NCBI GenBank assembly: GCA_016906335.1
Contig: JADEYG010000005.1
Location: 1-64,000, forward strand
Source of the DNA: Novakomyces olei
Taxonomy: Eukaryota; Ascomycota; Novakomycetes; Novakomycetales; Novakomycetaceae
DNA: 64,000 nucleotides
Direction: 5' to 3'
Of the stretch, positions 21,001 through 31,509 are shown in pieces (position 1 is the stretch's first letter; the number at the start of each line of letters is the position of its first letter). The position numbers were made by a program, and so were the translations under genes. Under the pieces are notes generated by a model. That model was not told where the DNA came from. It saw only the letters and a program-made list of their open reading frames with translations, and made no database searches.

Positions 21001-21571
21001 ACGGCAGTGTCCATCGGCGGACAATCGGATTGATTTCTTGCGAACGCTACATCGCCTTTTACAGATCGAAATCAAGCACGCCATTAGCGATCAAGCACGG
21101 TTTGCTAATACGCACCGTGTCGACAAGAATTTTGAAGTCGGTCAGAAAGTATGGCTAGTGAGAAAGAACATCAGTACCACTAGGCCAAGCGACAAGTTGG
21201 ATTACAGGAAGATTGGACCCTTTACAATCTTGGAACGTATCGGTTTACGTGCATACAAGTTGGATTTACCGAACACGATGAGAATACACCCAGTATTCCA
21301 TGCTTCTTTATTGGAATCGTACAAGTCTACGTCTACGATTGTGCGACAGCAGACAGCACCACCACCACCAATAATAATTGAGAATACACCAGAGTGGGAG
21401 GTAGAGGAAGTGTTGGACTCAAGGAAGCGAAGAAACAAATTGGAATACTTCGTACACTGGAAGGGATACGATAGTGCTAATCGCACTTGGGAGCCGGCAG
21501 GCAATTTGACAAATTGCGACGATTTAGTGAAAGAATTTCACAGATTACACCCGGCTAAGCCGAAGCTATGA
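17954..21571 (+). CDS. Gypsy pol with C-terminal chromodomain (copy 2)
   Basis: 1205 residues, same domains as copy 1 (protease, RT, RNase H, integrase, chromodomain). About eight residues differ between the copies, all in the C-terminal two-fifths; the first 700-odd residues are identical. Overlaps gag by 97 nt in the -1 frame. Confidence 0.93.
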   Translation: MQAEEEDVQSATRRCIHARIFRFGKSERPGPMKRPDLGKQLFRPPEVMTVFTEPDKAKHLTVVVKVKTEDGELNARALIDSGATSNFISEKLASHAFIKLTEKSETEPIRVVDGRTIKSGGIRFHTSEMDISIGEHRERMTFNVIPLRGYDAILGKPWLDKHEPTIGWSRANVEFKSNYCLANCLKCSTLSESMQVSATEFARLARNGESGILCVYATDEQEIKPRVTLPGFYEGYRDLFEKKNADVLPKHQPWDHAIPLAENAKPPFGPIYPLAERELQTLRDYIKENLAKGFIRPSSSPAGAPILFVKKKDGSLRLCVDYRGLNAITVKNRYALPLISELLDRIRQATIFTRLDLRGAYNLVRIRKGDEWKTAFRTRYGHYEYQVMPFGLTNAPASFQALANDTLRDCLDRYVVVYLDDILIYSNTEEEHVEHVRGVLERLRKANLFVKLEKCEFHTDTTEFLGFVISTKGVSMENTKVKSIETWPEPKNVKEVMSFLGLANYYRRFIANYSKITVPLTRLLKKDTKFVFSDECRESFNALKDAFLGAPILVHFDPQKPSFLETDASDFAIGGILSQKDENGDMRPIAFYSRKMTSAETNYDIHDKELLAIVVCLREWRVYLESPLHKTTIYTDHRNLVYFWTARVLNRRQMRWSQLLASYDFVIVYRAGKFNHKADSLSRRSDYVSSEEEEKPERTMVLLDKSQFVFAIEDNKTLAQDIKKCYEKDSICKNIIEELKSKPDAAHLENYTMDKEGLLMFSGLIYIPRDNDLRLSIMQECHDSQTSGHPGQAKTLELVTRNYYWPRMRKDVFNYVESCDTCARSKSSHHAPYGLLHSLRVPTKPWESIAMDFIVKLPVSRDVITGKDYDSIWVIVCRFTKIGIFVPICETMSAKELALLYAHRVFANFGLPEEIISDRGSVFVSHFTKHLLAHCDIKQRLSTAYHPQSDGQTERLNQSLEQYLRIYSNYQQTNWVNLLPFAQFAYNNTEQSSIKATPSYALYGYHPKCRFTIATARQCPSADNRIDFLRTLHRLLQIEIKHAISDQARFANTHRVDKNFEVGQKVWLVRKNISTTRPSDKLDYRKIGPFTILERIGLRAYKLDLPNTMRIHPVFHASLLESYKSTSTIVRQQTAPPPPIIIENTPEWEVEEVLDSRKRRNKLEYFVHWKGYDSANRTWEPAGNLTNCDDLVKEFHRLHPAKPKL

Positions 21572-22122
21572 TGTTTACGTTAATCGCGATACAGGTTACG
21601 TCATTCAACTCACGTAATCTTACGCAATCGCGAGACTCAACTCTTGATTTTTGTTTACGACTGCGATATAATACACAATTCGCACTATTATTTATCGCTA
21701 TTTGGAAAAAACTTTTTTGAAAATCATGCAAAAAAAAATTATTAAAATCGAAAACGATGAAGCTAACACCGCTTCAATCATTTACGGCGTTGACAAATTG
21801 AACGCGACTATTGTTTATTCTATCGCACGACATACACACGTTATACGGAGGAGATACGACAACACTGACCAGGGAGACGACTTGGTTTGCAATTGGAAGA
21901 CAGTATGGTCTACATGTGTTCGTGCTCGCATTTTAATTTTCTTTCCTTACGCAGGGAAATGCGAACATTTATTGATTGATTTGATTTACCCATGCTATTT
22001 TATTGAGACAAGACTGTGGAAGAGTTGCAATGTTCCTTATTATGTTGGAAGCTGGGAAATCTGTTGTTTTTATTTTCGCCTTACTATTGTTGTGGGATAT
22101 TTTATGTTTTGCGGGCGCGGGG

Positions 22123-22148
22123 ACCTCGCCCAAGGGAGGGGGGGATAC
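22123..22148 (+). other. Polypurine tract of Gypsy copy 2
   Basis: A G-rich run (AAGGGAGGGGGGG) immediately before the 3' LTR at 22149, the usual plus-strand primer. The mirror image lies at 10417-10440. Confidence 0.75.
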
Positions 22149-22779
22149 TGTCATGATCCTCGCCTTGGCGAGTTCCTGACAACCGCGTTGGGAAGCGAGG
22201 GGCGACGCCTGTAGTCGGACTTGGGATGTCCGCGCGTCGCAAGCTTCGCCAACGCGGCCCAAGACCAGTCGGCGCGTAACGCGATGGTCTTGGGACGTAG
22301 AAGTTGTCTTAGTGCGCATGTAGGTACGCGCACTAAGCCAGCTTGGCCCACGGGAGCGAGGGGCTCCATGCACAATGTGCACGGACCTCGCTTCCCGTTC
22401 TCATTCTCGCACGCTAGCGAGTGCGACCCTTCGCACTCCGCTAGCGCGAGAACATTCATAGTTATTTCCATAGACTAGTTTAGGCTGAGAGCTTCCCTCT
22501 CTAACTTGTGCGACCTTCGCATAAGTTAGCCTGGGAAGAGTAGTTTAGAATGCGAAGGAGTATCCGCTCCTCCGCAACTTAGTTTAGTTTATAGTTGCCC
22601 GTGAAGGCCTCTCGCCCTTCACGGGTTGATTATCTCAAAGTGGGAGTAATACATTATATTACTCCTGGTAAGCTTTACAGTAATCGCTTTCTGCTTTCCT
22701 GGTCTTTCTTATTCCTTTACTTTATTTAAACTATACACGGCCGGCCTCCAGCGATTGTAGCTGTAAGGACCGTCTTACA
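22149..22779 (+). repeat. Gypsy LTR, full (631 bp)
   Basis: Starts TGTCATGATCC and ends CGTCTTACA; reverse complement of the LTR at 9786-10416. These two opposed LTRs are the likely sites of the inversion. Confidence 0.93.
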
Positions 22780-23048
22780 CTAGCGTGCGAGAATGAGAAC
22801 GGGAAGCGAGGTCCGTGCACATTGTGCATGGAGCCCCTCGCTCCCGTGGGCCAAGCTGGCTTAGTGCGCGTACCTACATGCGCGCTAAGACAACTTCTAC
22901 GTCCCAAGACCATCGCGTTACGCGCCGACTGGTCTTGGGCCGCGTTGGCGAAGCTTGCGACGCGCGGACATCCCAAGTCCGACTACAGGCGTCGCCCCTC
23001 GCTTCCCAACGCGGTTGTCAGGAACTCGCCAAGGCGAGGATCATGACA
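22780..23048 (-). repeat. Gypsy LTR, 5' portion (269 bp), severed half
   Basis: Starts CTAGCGTGCGAG and ends ATCATGACA. Together with 16416-16781 it accounts for one LTR plus a 5-bp duplication. Confidence 0.88.
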
Positions 23049-26000
23049 TCATCCCTCAATTGAAAGATTGGCATTCCTATCTGGAGTGGAGAATTAAAAT
23101 CAAAATTAGACTTGAATTACATGGCCTTTCATCGCTGCTAGACAATTCTGTCGACACAACTACAGTGTCGAATGTGAGCACACTAATAGTCACGGCTGAA
23201 CTAGTCGAAGCAATAAATGGGGATCTTCTTGGACCCCGAATCGAAGGGCTCAAAACCCCTCAAAAACTATTTGAACTACTGGACACCGAATTCGAAAAAA
23301 GAAAGCATCAAGTGACCGAATCCATTGTATCAAAATTTATGAATCCGTCGAAACTATGGAATGGAGACCCGGAAAACTTTATTACGGAATACAGAAAACA
23401 AATCGTAAATTTAGTTCGACTCGGCTACACGGAACTCACCTACTTTGCCTATTGCGGCATACTTTCTGCAATACCTCGCGACATTGCAAATACAATCCGA
23501 CACAACGTGAGCTCCACTATTAATTCTGAGACCCACGTATTTGATCTACTGACCTTATCGATAATGAACTAATTTATTACACAATGGATAAGACTTCCTA
23601 TTCCGGAAATGGAGCCCACCATATTCCTGTTCGAGGAGAAGAATCTACCTATCATATCAACAGATCAAATCAAAATTTCAAAAGTGGAAACAATGGATAT
23701 AGCGATAAGGCTGAGAGACAGTCTAAAAAGTCTGTTAACAAATGCGGTTACTGCGATAAGAATGGCCACAAAACAAATGACTGCTTTAAGAATCCTAATG
23801 GGAAAAACGCAAGATACTGTAACAATTGCAGAATATATGGACATTTGACAAAAGATTGCAGAAAACATGAATACAAAAATTCAAAAAAACAATCGGTGTA
23901 TAACGTAAAGATTAACAATACTGAGCCTATCCTGTGACTAGGTAACAAAGGGACACCTGGAGATATCACTGAGTGGATTCTCGATACAGGGGCCACTAGT
24001 CACATATGCTCAGATATCAAATACTTTAATAAAATAAATTACATCAGATCTACTATTCAAACAGGGAAGGACAATTGCTCTCCCGTATCAGGAATTGGAA
24101 CAATAATTTTAAAAGTTAGGGATGACCTGGGATCAACGTTGATCCTATCAAACGTCTTATATGCCCCTAAGTACGGCACAAATTTATTCAATCCGCTCAT
24201 TCTACAGGCATTCAGTGGAAAAAATTCCATGACAATTGCCGAATCTAAGTTAACGTTAATGAGCAACGCAAAACCAATTATGCGACTCAAGAAAAATAAT
24301 AATATATTTTATTTCACTGCAAAACCAATCTATCATAACGAATACATTTCAAATTCTGTTACTGAAGATAGTGCCGAAAAGGCAAAACTGTGGCACGAAA
24401 GGCTAGGCCACACAAATAAACAGTACCTGCTAGAGCTGATAAACGGAAAAGCCACAGGGAAAATACAATTAATTAAAATCAACGATATTGAACCATGTCA
24501 TACATGTACAACAGCAAATATAACTCGGGAACCCTTCCCAAATACGGGGAGAAGCAGACCAACAGGTCTATTTGACCTGGTGCACAGCGACGTGTGCGGG
24601 CCTATCAATCTAAATTCTGAATTTAATTACAAATACTTCGTTACATTTATAGAAGACCTGTCGGGCTTCACGTTCATAAAATTGATGAAGAATAAAAATG
24701 AAGTCACCCAAATCTTCGCAGAGTTAATTCCATTTGTTAAAACACAATTTGGAAAAATGATAAAAACATTAAGAACAGACAACGGTCTGGAATACATCAA
24801 TGCCGAAATGCATGAACTGTGCAAAAAACATGGCATTATACACCAAACTAGCACCGCTTACACTCCACAGCAAAATGGAGTAGCGGAACGCGCAAATCGA
24901 ACAATATTATCGAAGGCACGAAGCCTACTACTAGCACGCAAAGTCCCGATAAAATTCTGGAGTGATGCTGTGGTCACTAGTTGCTACCTGAAAAATCGAC
25001 TACCAACTAGAATAGCACCAAAGACTCCGTACGAAACAATCTACAAAAGACCTCCGAATCTGGACAATCTGAAAGTGTTTGGTTGCTTGGCAATAGCACT
25101 GGACAAGCACGCCAATAACAAAACCAAGCTGGAACAAAGAGGAGATGAATACATTTTTATCGGCTACTCTGAAACACAGAAAGGCTACATACTGTCCAAT
25201 CTCAAAAATGGGAAAAGAGTCGTATCTCGAAATGTCAAATTCCTTGAAAACGAACAGATTAATAATTCCACTGCTACTGATTATAATGAAAATCAAATAT
25301 ACAGCGAACTTACATACAAAAATAATACTGAAGCCGATACGGAGAATAAAAGGGACCACGACACACTCATCCCACGCAAGGGATCAACACAACTATAATT
25401 GACAATCTACCAAAGCTAAGTAGTGAACTGTCAAACAAGGTACCTGAACAAATCAAATCGCCAAATAGTCTATCAAATACTCTCGAAACGCCCCAAACTC
25501 CGCCTGATGATACGTTAAATATTAACAAAAATTCTGAAAATCCACGCAAGCCAATTCTGAGGAAAATCAGTCATCTGACAACCTAAAGGACTCGATCGAA
25601 GACTCAACAGAGCCAAGTGGAAATAAATCAAATACAGACGATGAGGAAAGTGACGACCCTCAATCAAACATGGAAATTGACAATAATTTAAAGAACATTG
25701 AATCAGAAAATAATTCTATAATTGAAATAGAAGAGGAACCAAGCCTAGAGCTTATCAGCCCAGGAAATCAACCTGCGCGAAAAAGAAAAACGTCATCAGA
25801 GCAACTAGGAACGAAAAATTCAGAAAAATAGACCCGCTGCAGGAAATCCTTTCTGGTGAAAGAAAATTAAATCTGAAGGGATCTCCAAAGAAAAATTGAA
25901 GAAAATCCTTTCCCCCCTTTTCCTTAAAAATGGTCAAAGGAAAAATTAAACAGACCCAAAGGAGGCGTTAATCACATTGAAGCTCCTGACATTGAGCCTC

Positions 26001-27520
26001 AAAATTACAATGAAGCCGTCACTGGGCCATTTGGGAATCAGTGGAAAGAAGCAATAAATAAAGAACTAAAAGCAATGGAAAGAAATGAAGTATGGAAAAT
26101 CGTTCCCCAATCACAAAATATACGTACAGTTGGATGCAGATGGGTGTTTAAACTGAAACAAGGAGAACAGTCGAATGAAATAATTAGAAAAGCAAGACTA
26201 GTAGCACAAGGGTACTCACAGATTTTTGGAAAAGACTATGAAGATACATACGCCCCAGTCGCTCGTCCTGACAGCATACGGTGGTTATTAGCTTACAGCG
26301 TAATTAAAAATTATGAAATCTATCAAATCGACGTGGATACAGCCTTCCTATATGGTACACTAAAGGAGTCAGTGTACATGAAAATACCCGATGGAGTGAA
26401 AATTAAACCCGGCCTTGTCCTAAAATTAAACAAAAGTCTCTATGGTCTCAAACAGGCACCAAGATCGTGGAACAGTGAACTGGATTCTACATTGACAAAA
26501 TACGGTCTAACAAAATCAAACAAAGATTCTGCCATATATTACAATGACTCTTTAATTATTGCTGTCTACGTAGATGACCTCATGATCGTCGAAAAACAGA
26601 AAGGAAAGAGACTTGAATTGAATCCTTTTTGAAAACATTTTACTCCATCAAGTCACTTGGAAAAATAAAGAGATATCTTGGTATGGACATTACATATGAT
26701 CGCGACAAAGGAATACTCAAATTGTCACAGTCACAATTTGCTAAGTCAATTATACGCACTTACGGAGACACTAACCTAAAATACATAAGTCAGCCCATCA
26801 CAAACATCAATTCACTCTATCATCCCGCGGATGAAAATATGATTGTCTGGAAATCTATCCAACTATTATAGGAAAATTAATATATTTGACCGAATGGACA
26901 AGACCAGACCTCAGATTTGCAATAAGTATGTTAAGCAAACATACAAAAAGACAAAATGAAGAACAAATACAGGCCTTAAAACACACTATGAGATATCTAA
27001 ACGCTACACTGGACACATGCATCACCTACACTAGAGAAAATGATCTACAGATACACTCGTGGGGCGACTCTGATTTCGCCGGAGACACTTGCGACAGAAA
27101 ATCCCGATCAGGATACGTGTCTCACTAGGAAAAAATAACGGCCCAATAGCCTGGAACTCGCAAAAGCAAAAAATTGTAACACCAAGTACAATGATGGCGG
27201 AGTTCGAAGCTATGAAACTAACAGTCAATCAAGCCTTGTACTACAAATATCTAATGGACGAAATTAATAAAGGGCCCGATAACATCCCAATCGTCTACTG
27301 CGATAACAACGCCTGCATATTACTTGCAACTAATGGTGGAAACTACCAGGGTTCAAAACATCTAAGTAACACCTGCTACTATGTGATGGATATTGTGAGA
27401 AATGGACTGATAAGCATACAGAGATGCCCCTCACGAAACATGAAGGCAGATGGATTGACCAAGAACCTACTTGGAAACAAATTCACTAAATTTACAAAAA
27501 TGCTATACAATGAAGAATAA
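23049..27520 (+). pseudogene. Copia gag (3' part) and pol remnant
   Basis: Gag continues from 23049. Zinc knuckles (CGYCDKNGHKTNDC and CNNCRIYGHLTKDC) lie at about 23735-23850, the protease DTGATS at 23983-24000, integrase from about 24390 (HERLGH, HSDVCGP, TDNGLEY), a low-complexity Asn/Glu-rich linker at about 25270-25970, RT at about 26030-26900 (YAPVARP, YGLKQAPRSW, YVDDLM) and RNase H at about 27050-27400. Broken. Confidence 0.88.
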
Positions 27521-27572
27521 CAAAAAAAAAAAATACAAGAATACAAAAAGGAAATAAAAGATTCAAGGGGAG

Positions 27573-27599
27573 TGTTGAAATATGAATCTATTATCCCCT

Positions 27600-27655
<56 letters not shown>

Positions 27656-27868
27656 ACTCGCCGACTCACTGACCGGCTAAGACAACTCAACCATAAGTGT
27701 CAGTTGTTTGACTTTTAGCTTTACAGAATACTCACTCAAAAATACATAGTTACATATATATAGCTCAAGCGAACCCTCACACCCTCGGGGGATTCAGCTG
27801 AAGCAATCTAGAGTATCTAATTCAATTAATCTACCATAAGAGCAAATTCCAACCTTCTATATTCAACA
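27573..27868 (+). repeat. Copia 3' LTR
   Basis: 296 bp, same sequence as the 5' LTR apart from microsatellite length. Preceded by the purine tract AAGGGGAG. Confidence 0.92.
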
Positions 27869-28371
27869 GTTTTCTATTTAAATCACTAAACGTAGATCAA
27901 TCCTAAGTATTATTTTGATTATTTCCGACAGTCTGCAATGAACACGATAGAATGCATCTTTTTAAACTATTAATATTTTCGTTTATGCACGAGTTTTACA
28001 GTTTATCCATGAAGGTTGCGCGCGTGAGACGGCATCGTTACTTTGCCTACCAAAATCAAGAGACGAAATCTTTTGTTGTCCGTGTTGTAAATAATGCAAG
28101 GTGCTCATGAGACACTTGTTGCGCTTGTTTAGTAATCGCTTCGATGACTGCACGATTGAGCTTGCACATTTCGATACGTTATGTAATCTATTACAGTTTG
28201 GCCATAAAGATTTCAACTAATACGGTGAGACGGCGTGCAAACGGCCAAATTGATCACGTCAAAACCTCCACGTTCTACAATCCACTCTTGAACAAACTAC
28301 AAATAATCACATGCGAATGGAACATAAATCTCGATAAAAAGGCCACAATCTAACCTGAATGTTGAACCTCT
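27869..28371. other. Right half of the Copia target segment and kinase 3' flank
   Basis: 27869 to about 27950 (TTTCTATTTAAATCAC...TTTGATTATTTCC) aligns with about 50180-50240. The rest shows no gene. Confidence 0.6.
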
Positions 28372-29957
28372 CTATACATCGTGGAGCAAACGCGTTAAAA
28401 TATCAGGGCACTCTCTTTCACTTGCAGCTATGGCATCAGCAAGCAATTGAGCAGCGTGCAAAACTTTTGCGTCCTCACTTTGCCGCAGGCGCTTTAGTGT
28501 CTCGAGCAGACGGTCGCGCTTATCTAAATGAAAAGTTGATTCTGACAGCGATAGCCAGTCGTCACTTGTCTGTTCAGCAACTTTAGGTTTACTTTCATTG
28601 GTATCTTTTCCCTTATTCAAGCCAGTAACCGTCATTGTCCTATTTAAAGCGTCGGTAGCTTTTGGCTGCTCGGTGAGTGCAGGCTTGATTGTGGTATCCT
28701 CGGAAATCTGCAGGTGTTGCAGCACTGTAGGATCCAACTCATCATCAAGTTCAAGGGCAGGTGTAGGCTTTACGGGACTTTGTGCAGTGTTTCCATTACG
28801 CACTGTACCAAAATCCCATAAATCATCTGCTATCTGGGGATCAAAACTGTCCTCTTTAACCTGCCTTTCACCCGCTTTTGGCTCCTTTTTCGCTATTTGT
28901 GACCGTACACGGCCATAGCGACCACGCCAAGCCAAAAACGACTGTACTAGTTCAGCCAAATTTGCAGACTTTCTCACTCGTGAGACAAACTTGTGCTTTA
29001 AAAGCTGTGCAGCAGATGGACGGTACCTTGGGTCACGAGCCAGGCACTGAGCGACAAAATCCTGAAAGCTGGATGAGAAGTTCTGAGGCAGCCGAGGAGG
29101 CGGCTGCTTGGGAATTAAAAACAGTGCCTTCATAGGATGCTTGTCTGCGTGCGGAGGAGCACCCAGTGCCAGCTCAATTGCTGTGATCCCAAGCGACCAG
29201 ATATCGGCTTTTTCATCGTGGCCCGATTGGCGAATAACCTCGGGAGCCATCCAGAACGGAGTGCCAACAAACGTGTTTTTTTTGTCAAAAGTCGCAGACA
29301 ATTGGCCAGAAACACCAAAATCAGCCAATTTCGCTGTTCCTTGCTCCGTTAATAAAATATTTGCCGCTGTTATTAGTACCACGATTTGGAAAAAGACCCA
29401 CCTTTTATGTCGCGGTGCAGTTTCCCCTCACTGTGCAGATACTGTAGGCCCAATAGCACGTCTCGCATTATAGTAGCAATGTGCTCTTCCGCAATGGCAG
29501 AAAAGGCCTTTAGCTATCGGTCAGCCACGAAACTTACAAGGCACATACGATATCGAGGCAGGATCCCCCGCGACAAAATTCCATGACAATCTTTAGTTAG
29601 TCTTTATCCAATACAATACACAAACCCATAGTTCTGTGCCTTTTATAAAACTGCCATAGTATCTAATGTTAGATTCAGAATTAAAGCCATGTTACCTTGT
29701 AAAGTTTCTGGCAGACAACTGAGCAAGCATTTGCACCTCCAATGCAATCTCTTCCACTTCGTCTTCTGCTGCCTCAAAATCAATTATCTTAATGGCTACA
29801 GCTGCGTTTGTCCGACGGTCAATGCTAAACAAGTTAGCTATAGGGAAAAGTTTAGTATGCAATTACCGCCTCACCCTCTGTAGACGGCGCCGAAGCTGCC
29901 AGAGCCAAGCAGCTCTTTTTTTTCTATTAAAAGCTCCGGGTCAGTCGTGCTGTTCAT
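28372..29957 (-). CDS. Ste20/GCK-type serine/threonine kinase
   Basis: Six exons: 29875-29957, 29696-29824, 29626-29662, 29549-29590, 29402-29513 and 28372-29366; 465 residues. The introns are only 50, 33, 35, 35 and 35 nt, with branch points such as TACTAAT and GCTGAC just before the acceptors. The N-terminal kinase domain is complete: [59 protein letters not shown]. This is the germinal-centre-kinase branch of Ste20 kinases, which in fungi act in polarity, septation or sporulation cascades. The tail is Ser/Thr/acidic-rich and ends in a short helical segment ([15 protein letters not shown]). It lies about 500 bp from the Copia insertion and appears intact. Confidence 0.88.
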
Positions 29958-30558
29958 TGTTGAAATAGTGTGTTCTCGCGTTATCAGTCAATCAACGATA
30001 TTATGTAGCAGACAGCTTGCGTATATATAAATTCGCGTTTTGAATTTGTAATTATATGAGATTGTACGTGGTCACGTGACTGGCATCTTTTTAAGTGTTA
30101 ATTGTTTTAATTAACCCCATACAATAAACCCCACATACATTATTGTATAAAGTCTTCGTTAAATATTTTCCAAAGTACCGAATAACCCTGACATAACTAA
30201 CCCTTTTTAGGTGTTAATTGTTTTAATTAAACCCCATACAATAAACCCCACATACATTATTGTATAAAGTCTTCGTTAAATATTTCCCAAAGTACCGCAT
30301 TATTCGGTTTGGAATATGTATAGGGCTTCTTTTTGACCTGTACATATAATAATTTAACAGAAATGTAGACATGTTGCTAAAAGGGAAGTTTCTAGTTATT
30401 CATATAGCAGAAATAATAAAATTATAATTAAATCTGTTAGTATTCTTATTAGCCCAATTTTAGATTCCGCGAAAAGTCACGTGGTACAAAGTCATGTGCG
30501 TGTCTAAATTTTGCGCCATACGAAACAGCAGTGAAATAGTGCATTTGAGGCCTTTACG
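29958..30558. other. Spacer with tandem duplication and telomere-like core
   Basis: Between the divergent kinase and membrane-protein genes. Contains a 94-bp unit at 30087-30180 and a near-identical one at 30203-30297, separated by a telomere-like stretch. Otherwise AT-rich. Confidence 0.7.
30087..30297. repeat. 94-bp tandem duplication around an interstitial telomeric sequence
   Basis: Units start CTTTTTAAGTGTTAATTG and CTTTTTAGGTGTTAATTG and both end CAAAGTACCG. The 22 bp between them (30181-30202) read AACCCTGACATAACTAACC in essence, matching the degenerate units at about 110-125 of the telomere. Confidence 0.85.
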
Positions 30559-31509
30559 ATGAAACTTCCATGGGCGCCAAATAATAAAAGCTGCTCATTT
30601 TCTGATTTAGAAAAGGATGAAATTAAACTACTCTTTCCACCGAATTACGAGTCGCACGGCTTTGGGATTGGTACATCTGCTATTAATACATTTATTGATC
30701 TATACTAAACATCAAGATTGCTTTATTCCGGAGCAGGAAGACACGGGAGGCCAGAAATCCCTATTGCGTAAGTATTGGTATCGACATCTAAAATTGGTTT
30801 TAATTGTTCGCAGAACGCTTTCAAGATTTCGGTCGGCCTATCGTATTTGGTACTGCATTGGTTTTGGCAACAGTGAACGTCATATTGGCAGTTTTGCTAA
30901 GAAATAACATACTGTCCCTGTGCCTTAGGCAGCTTATGGCCATCTTTTTCTTCAATCTTCGCATCTGCGCTGCTTACGGACCAGATTCGCCAGTCGCGAA
31001 TCCTCGAAACGGTTGTGAGTTCTGTATTCGGAGGGCTGTTCGTGTCAGCAGTTGCGGCCTATACAGGACACAGCGTGCACTTGAATTTGGGAGGATCGTT
31101 TTCAGACACTTTAATTTATGTCGACCTAATGTTGCTTTCGCTGAAAAGATGCCATACACTGACTTCTTGGGTTAGGATCAGTATTACGAGTACTATAGGG
31201 GCCTTATGTCAGGCTATAGGGGCCTATTGTCGGGAAATAGTTTCAAGAGATGCAGAAATTAATGCTCTATTTGAGCAAGGCTTGCCAGTAAACAATAGTA
31301 ATGGGGCTACGGGGTCTTCTTTGGGATCGGCAAACGCCCATGAGTTACAGGAAATAGGACAGGGATCTTCAACTCGAAATGAAACGAATCTGTCACATCA
31401 CGAGCCACCGGATTCAGGATCCGAATATCTGGATGGAAGCGAGAGTCATTCTGTAGTTGAATTGCCAAGTACACGGCGCTCTCGAAGAATTGCCGCCCAA
31501 TCAAACTAG
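30559..31509 (+). CDS. Small putative membrane protein, unknown function
   Basis: Four exons: 30559-30670, 30717-30767, 30814-30849 and 30929-31509; 259 residues. Introns are 46, 46 and 79 nt; the first has TACTAAAC before its acceptor. I do not recognise a family. The middle has hydrophobic stretches (VSSVFGGLFVSAVAAYTG, LIYVDLMLLSL, ISITSTIGALCQAIGAYC) compatible with two or three membrane spans. The C-terminal 90 residues are polar, Ser/Asn/Glu-rich, with a basic RRSRRIAAQ end. The third intron is the least certain; it was chosen because it joins coding-like frames in phase. Confidence 0.5.

Larger units (their letters stand above)
9786..23048. mobile_element. Composite of two head-to-head Ty3/Gypsy chromoviruses
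   Basis: Bounded by the target duplication TCATC (9781-9785 and 23049-23053) inside the Copia gag. Contents in order: LTR(-), internal(-), LTR(-), LTR piece(+), internal(+), LTR(+), LTR piece(-). The pieces at 16416-16781 and 22780-23048 are the two halves of one LTR, and both carry the duplication GCTAG/CTAGC at the break, in opposite orientation. This is what one element inserted into the other's 5' LTR would give, followed by an inversion between opposed LTRs. Confidence 0.85.
16416..23048 (+). mobile_element. Gypsy chromovirus copy 2 (outer, host of copy 1), looks whole in coding region
   Basis: Internal region 16782-22148, LTR 22149-22779, with its own 5' LTR split between 16416-16781 and 22780-23048 by the nested insertion and inversion. 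Gag and pol are open. The outer edge at 23048 is followed by the target duplication TCATC. Confidence 0.8.
9323..27868 (+). mobile_element. Ty1/Copia element, interrupted by a Gypsy cluster
   Basis: LTRs lie at 9323-9621 and 27573-27868, flanked by the 5-bp duplication GTTTT (9318-9322 and 27869-27873). Without the foreign 9786-23048 block it is about 5.3 kb. It contains gag with two zinc knuckles, a DTGATS protease site, an integrase with HHCC and D...D motifs, a reverse transcriptase with YVDDL and an RNase H, in Copia order (integrase before RT). The coding part is broken, with roughly half a dozen interruptions besides the large insertion. The LTRs look identical except for one unit of a TAA microsatellite, so the insertion is young. 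Confidence 0.92.

Noticed and set aside
21702-22214. 170-residue frame after Gypsy pol
   Set aside because: Runs from the 3' untranslated part into the LTR and matches no retroelement protein; envelope-like features absent.
27379-27690. Frame with a long tyrosine run
   Set aside because: It is the (TAA)n microsatellite of the Copia LTR read in reverse.
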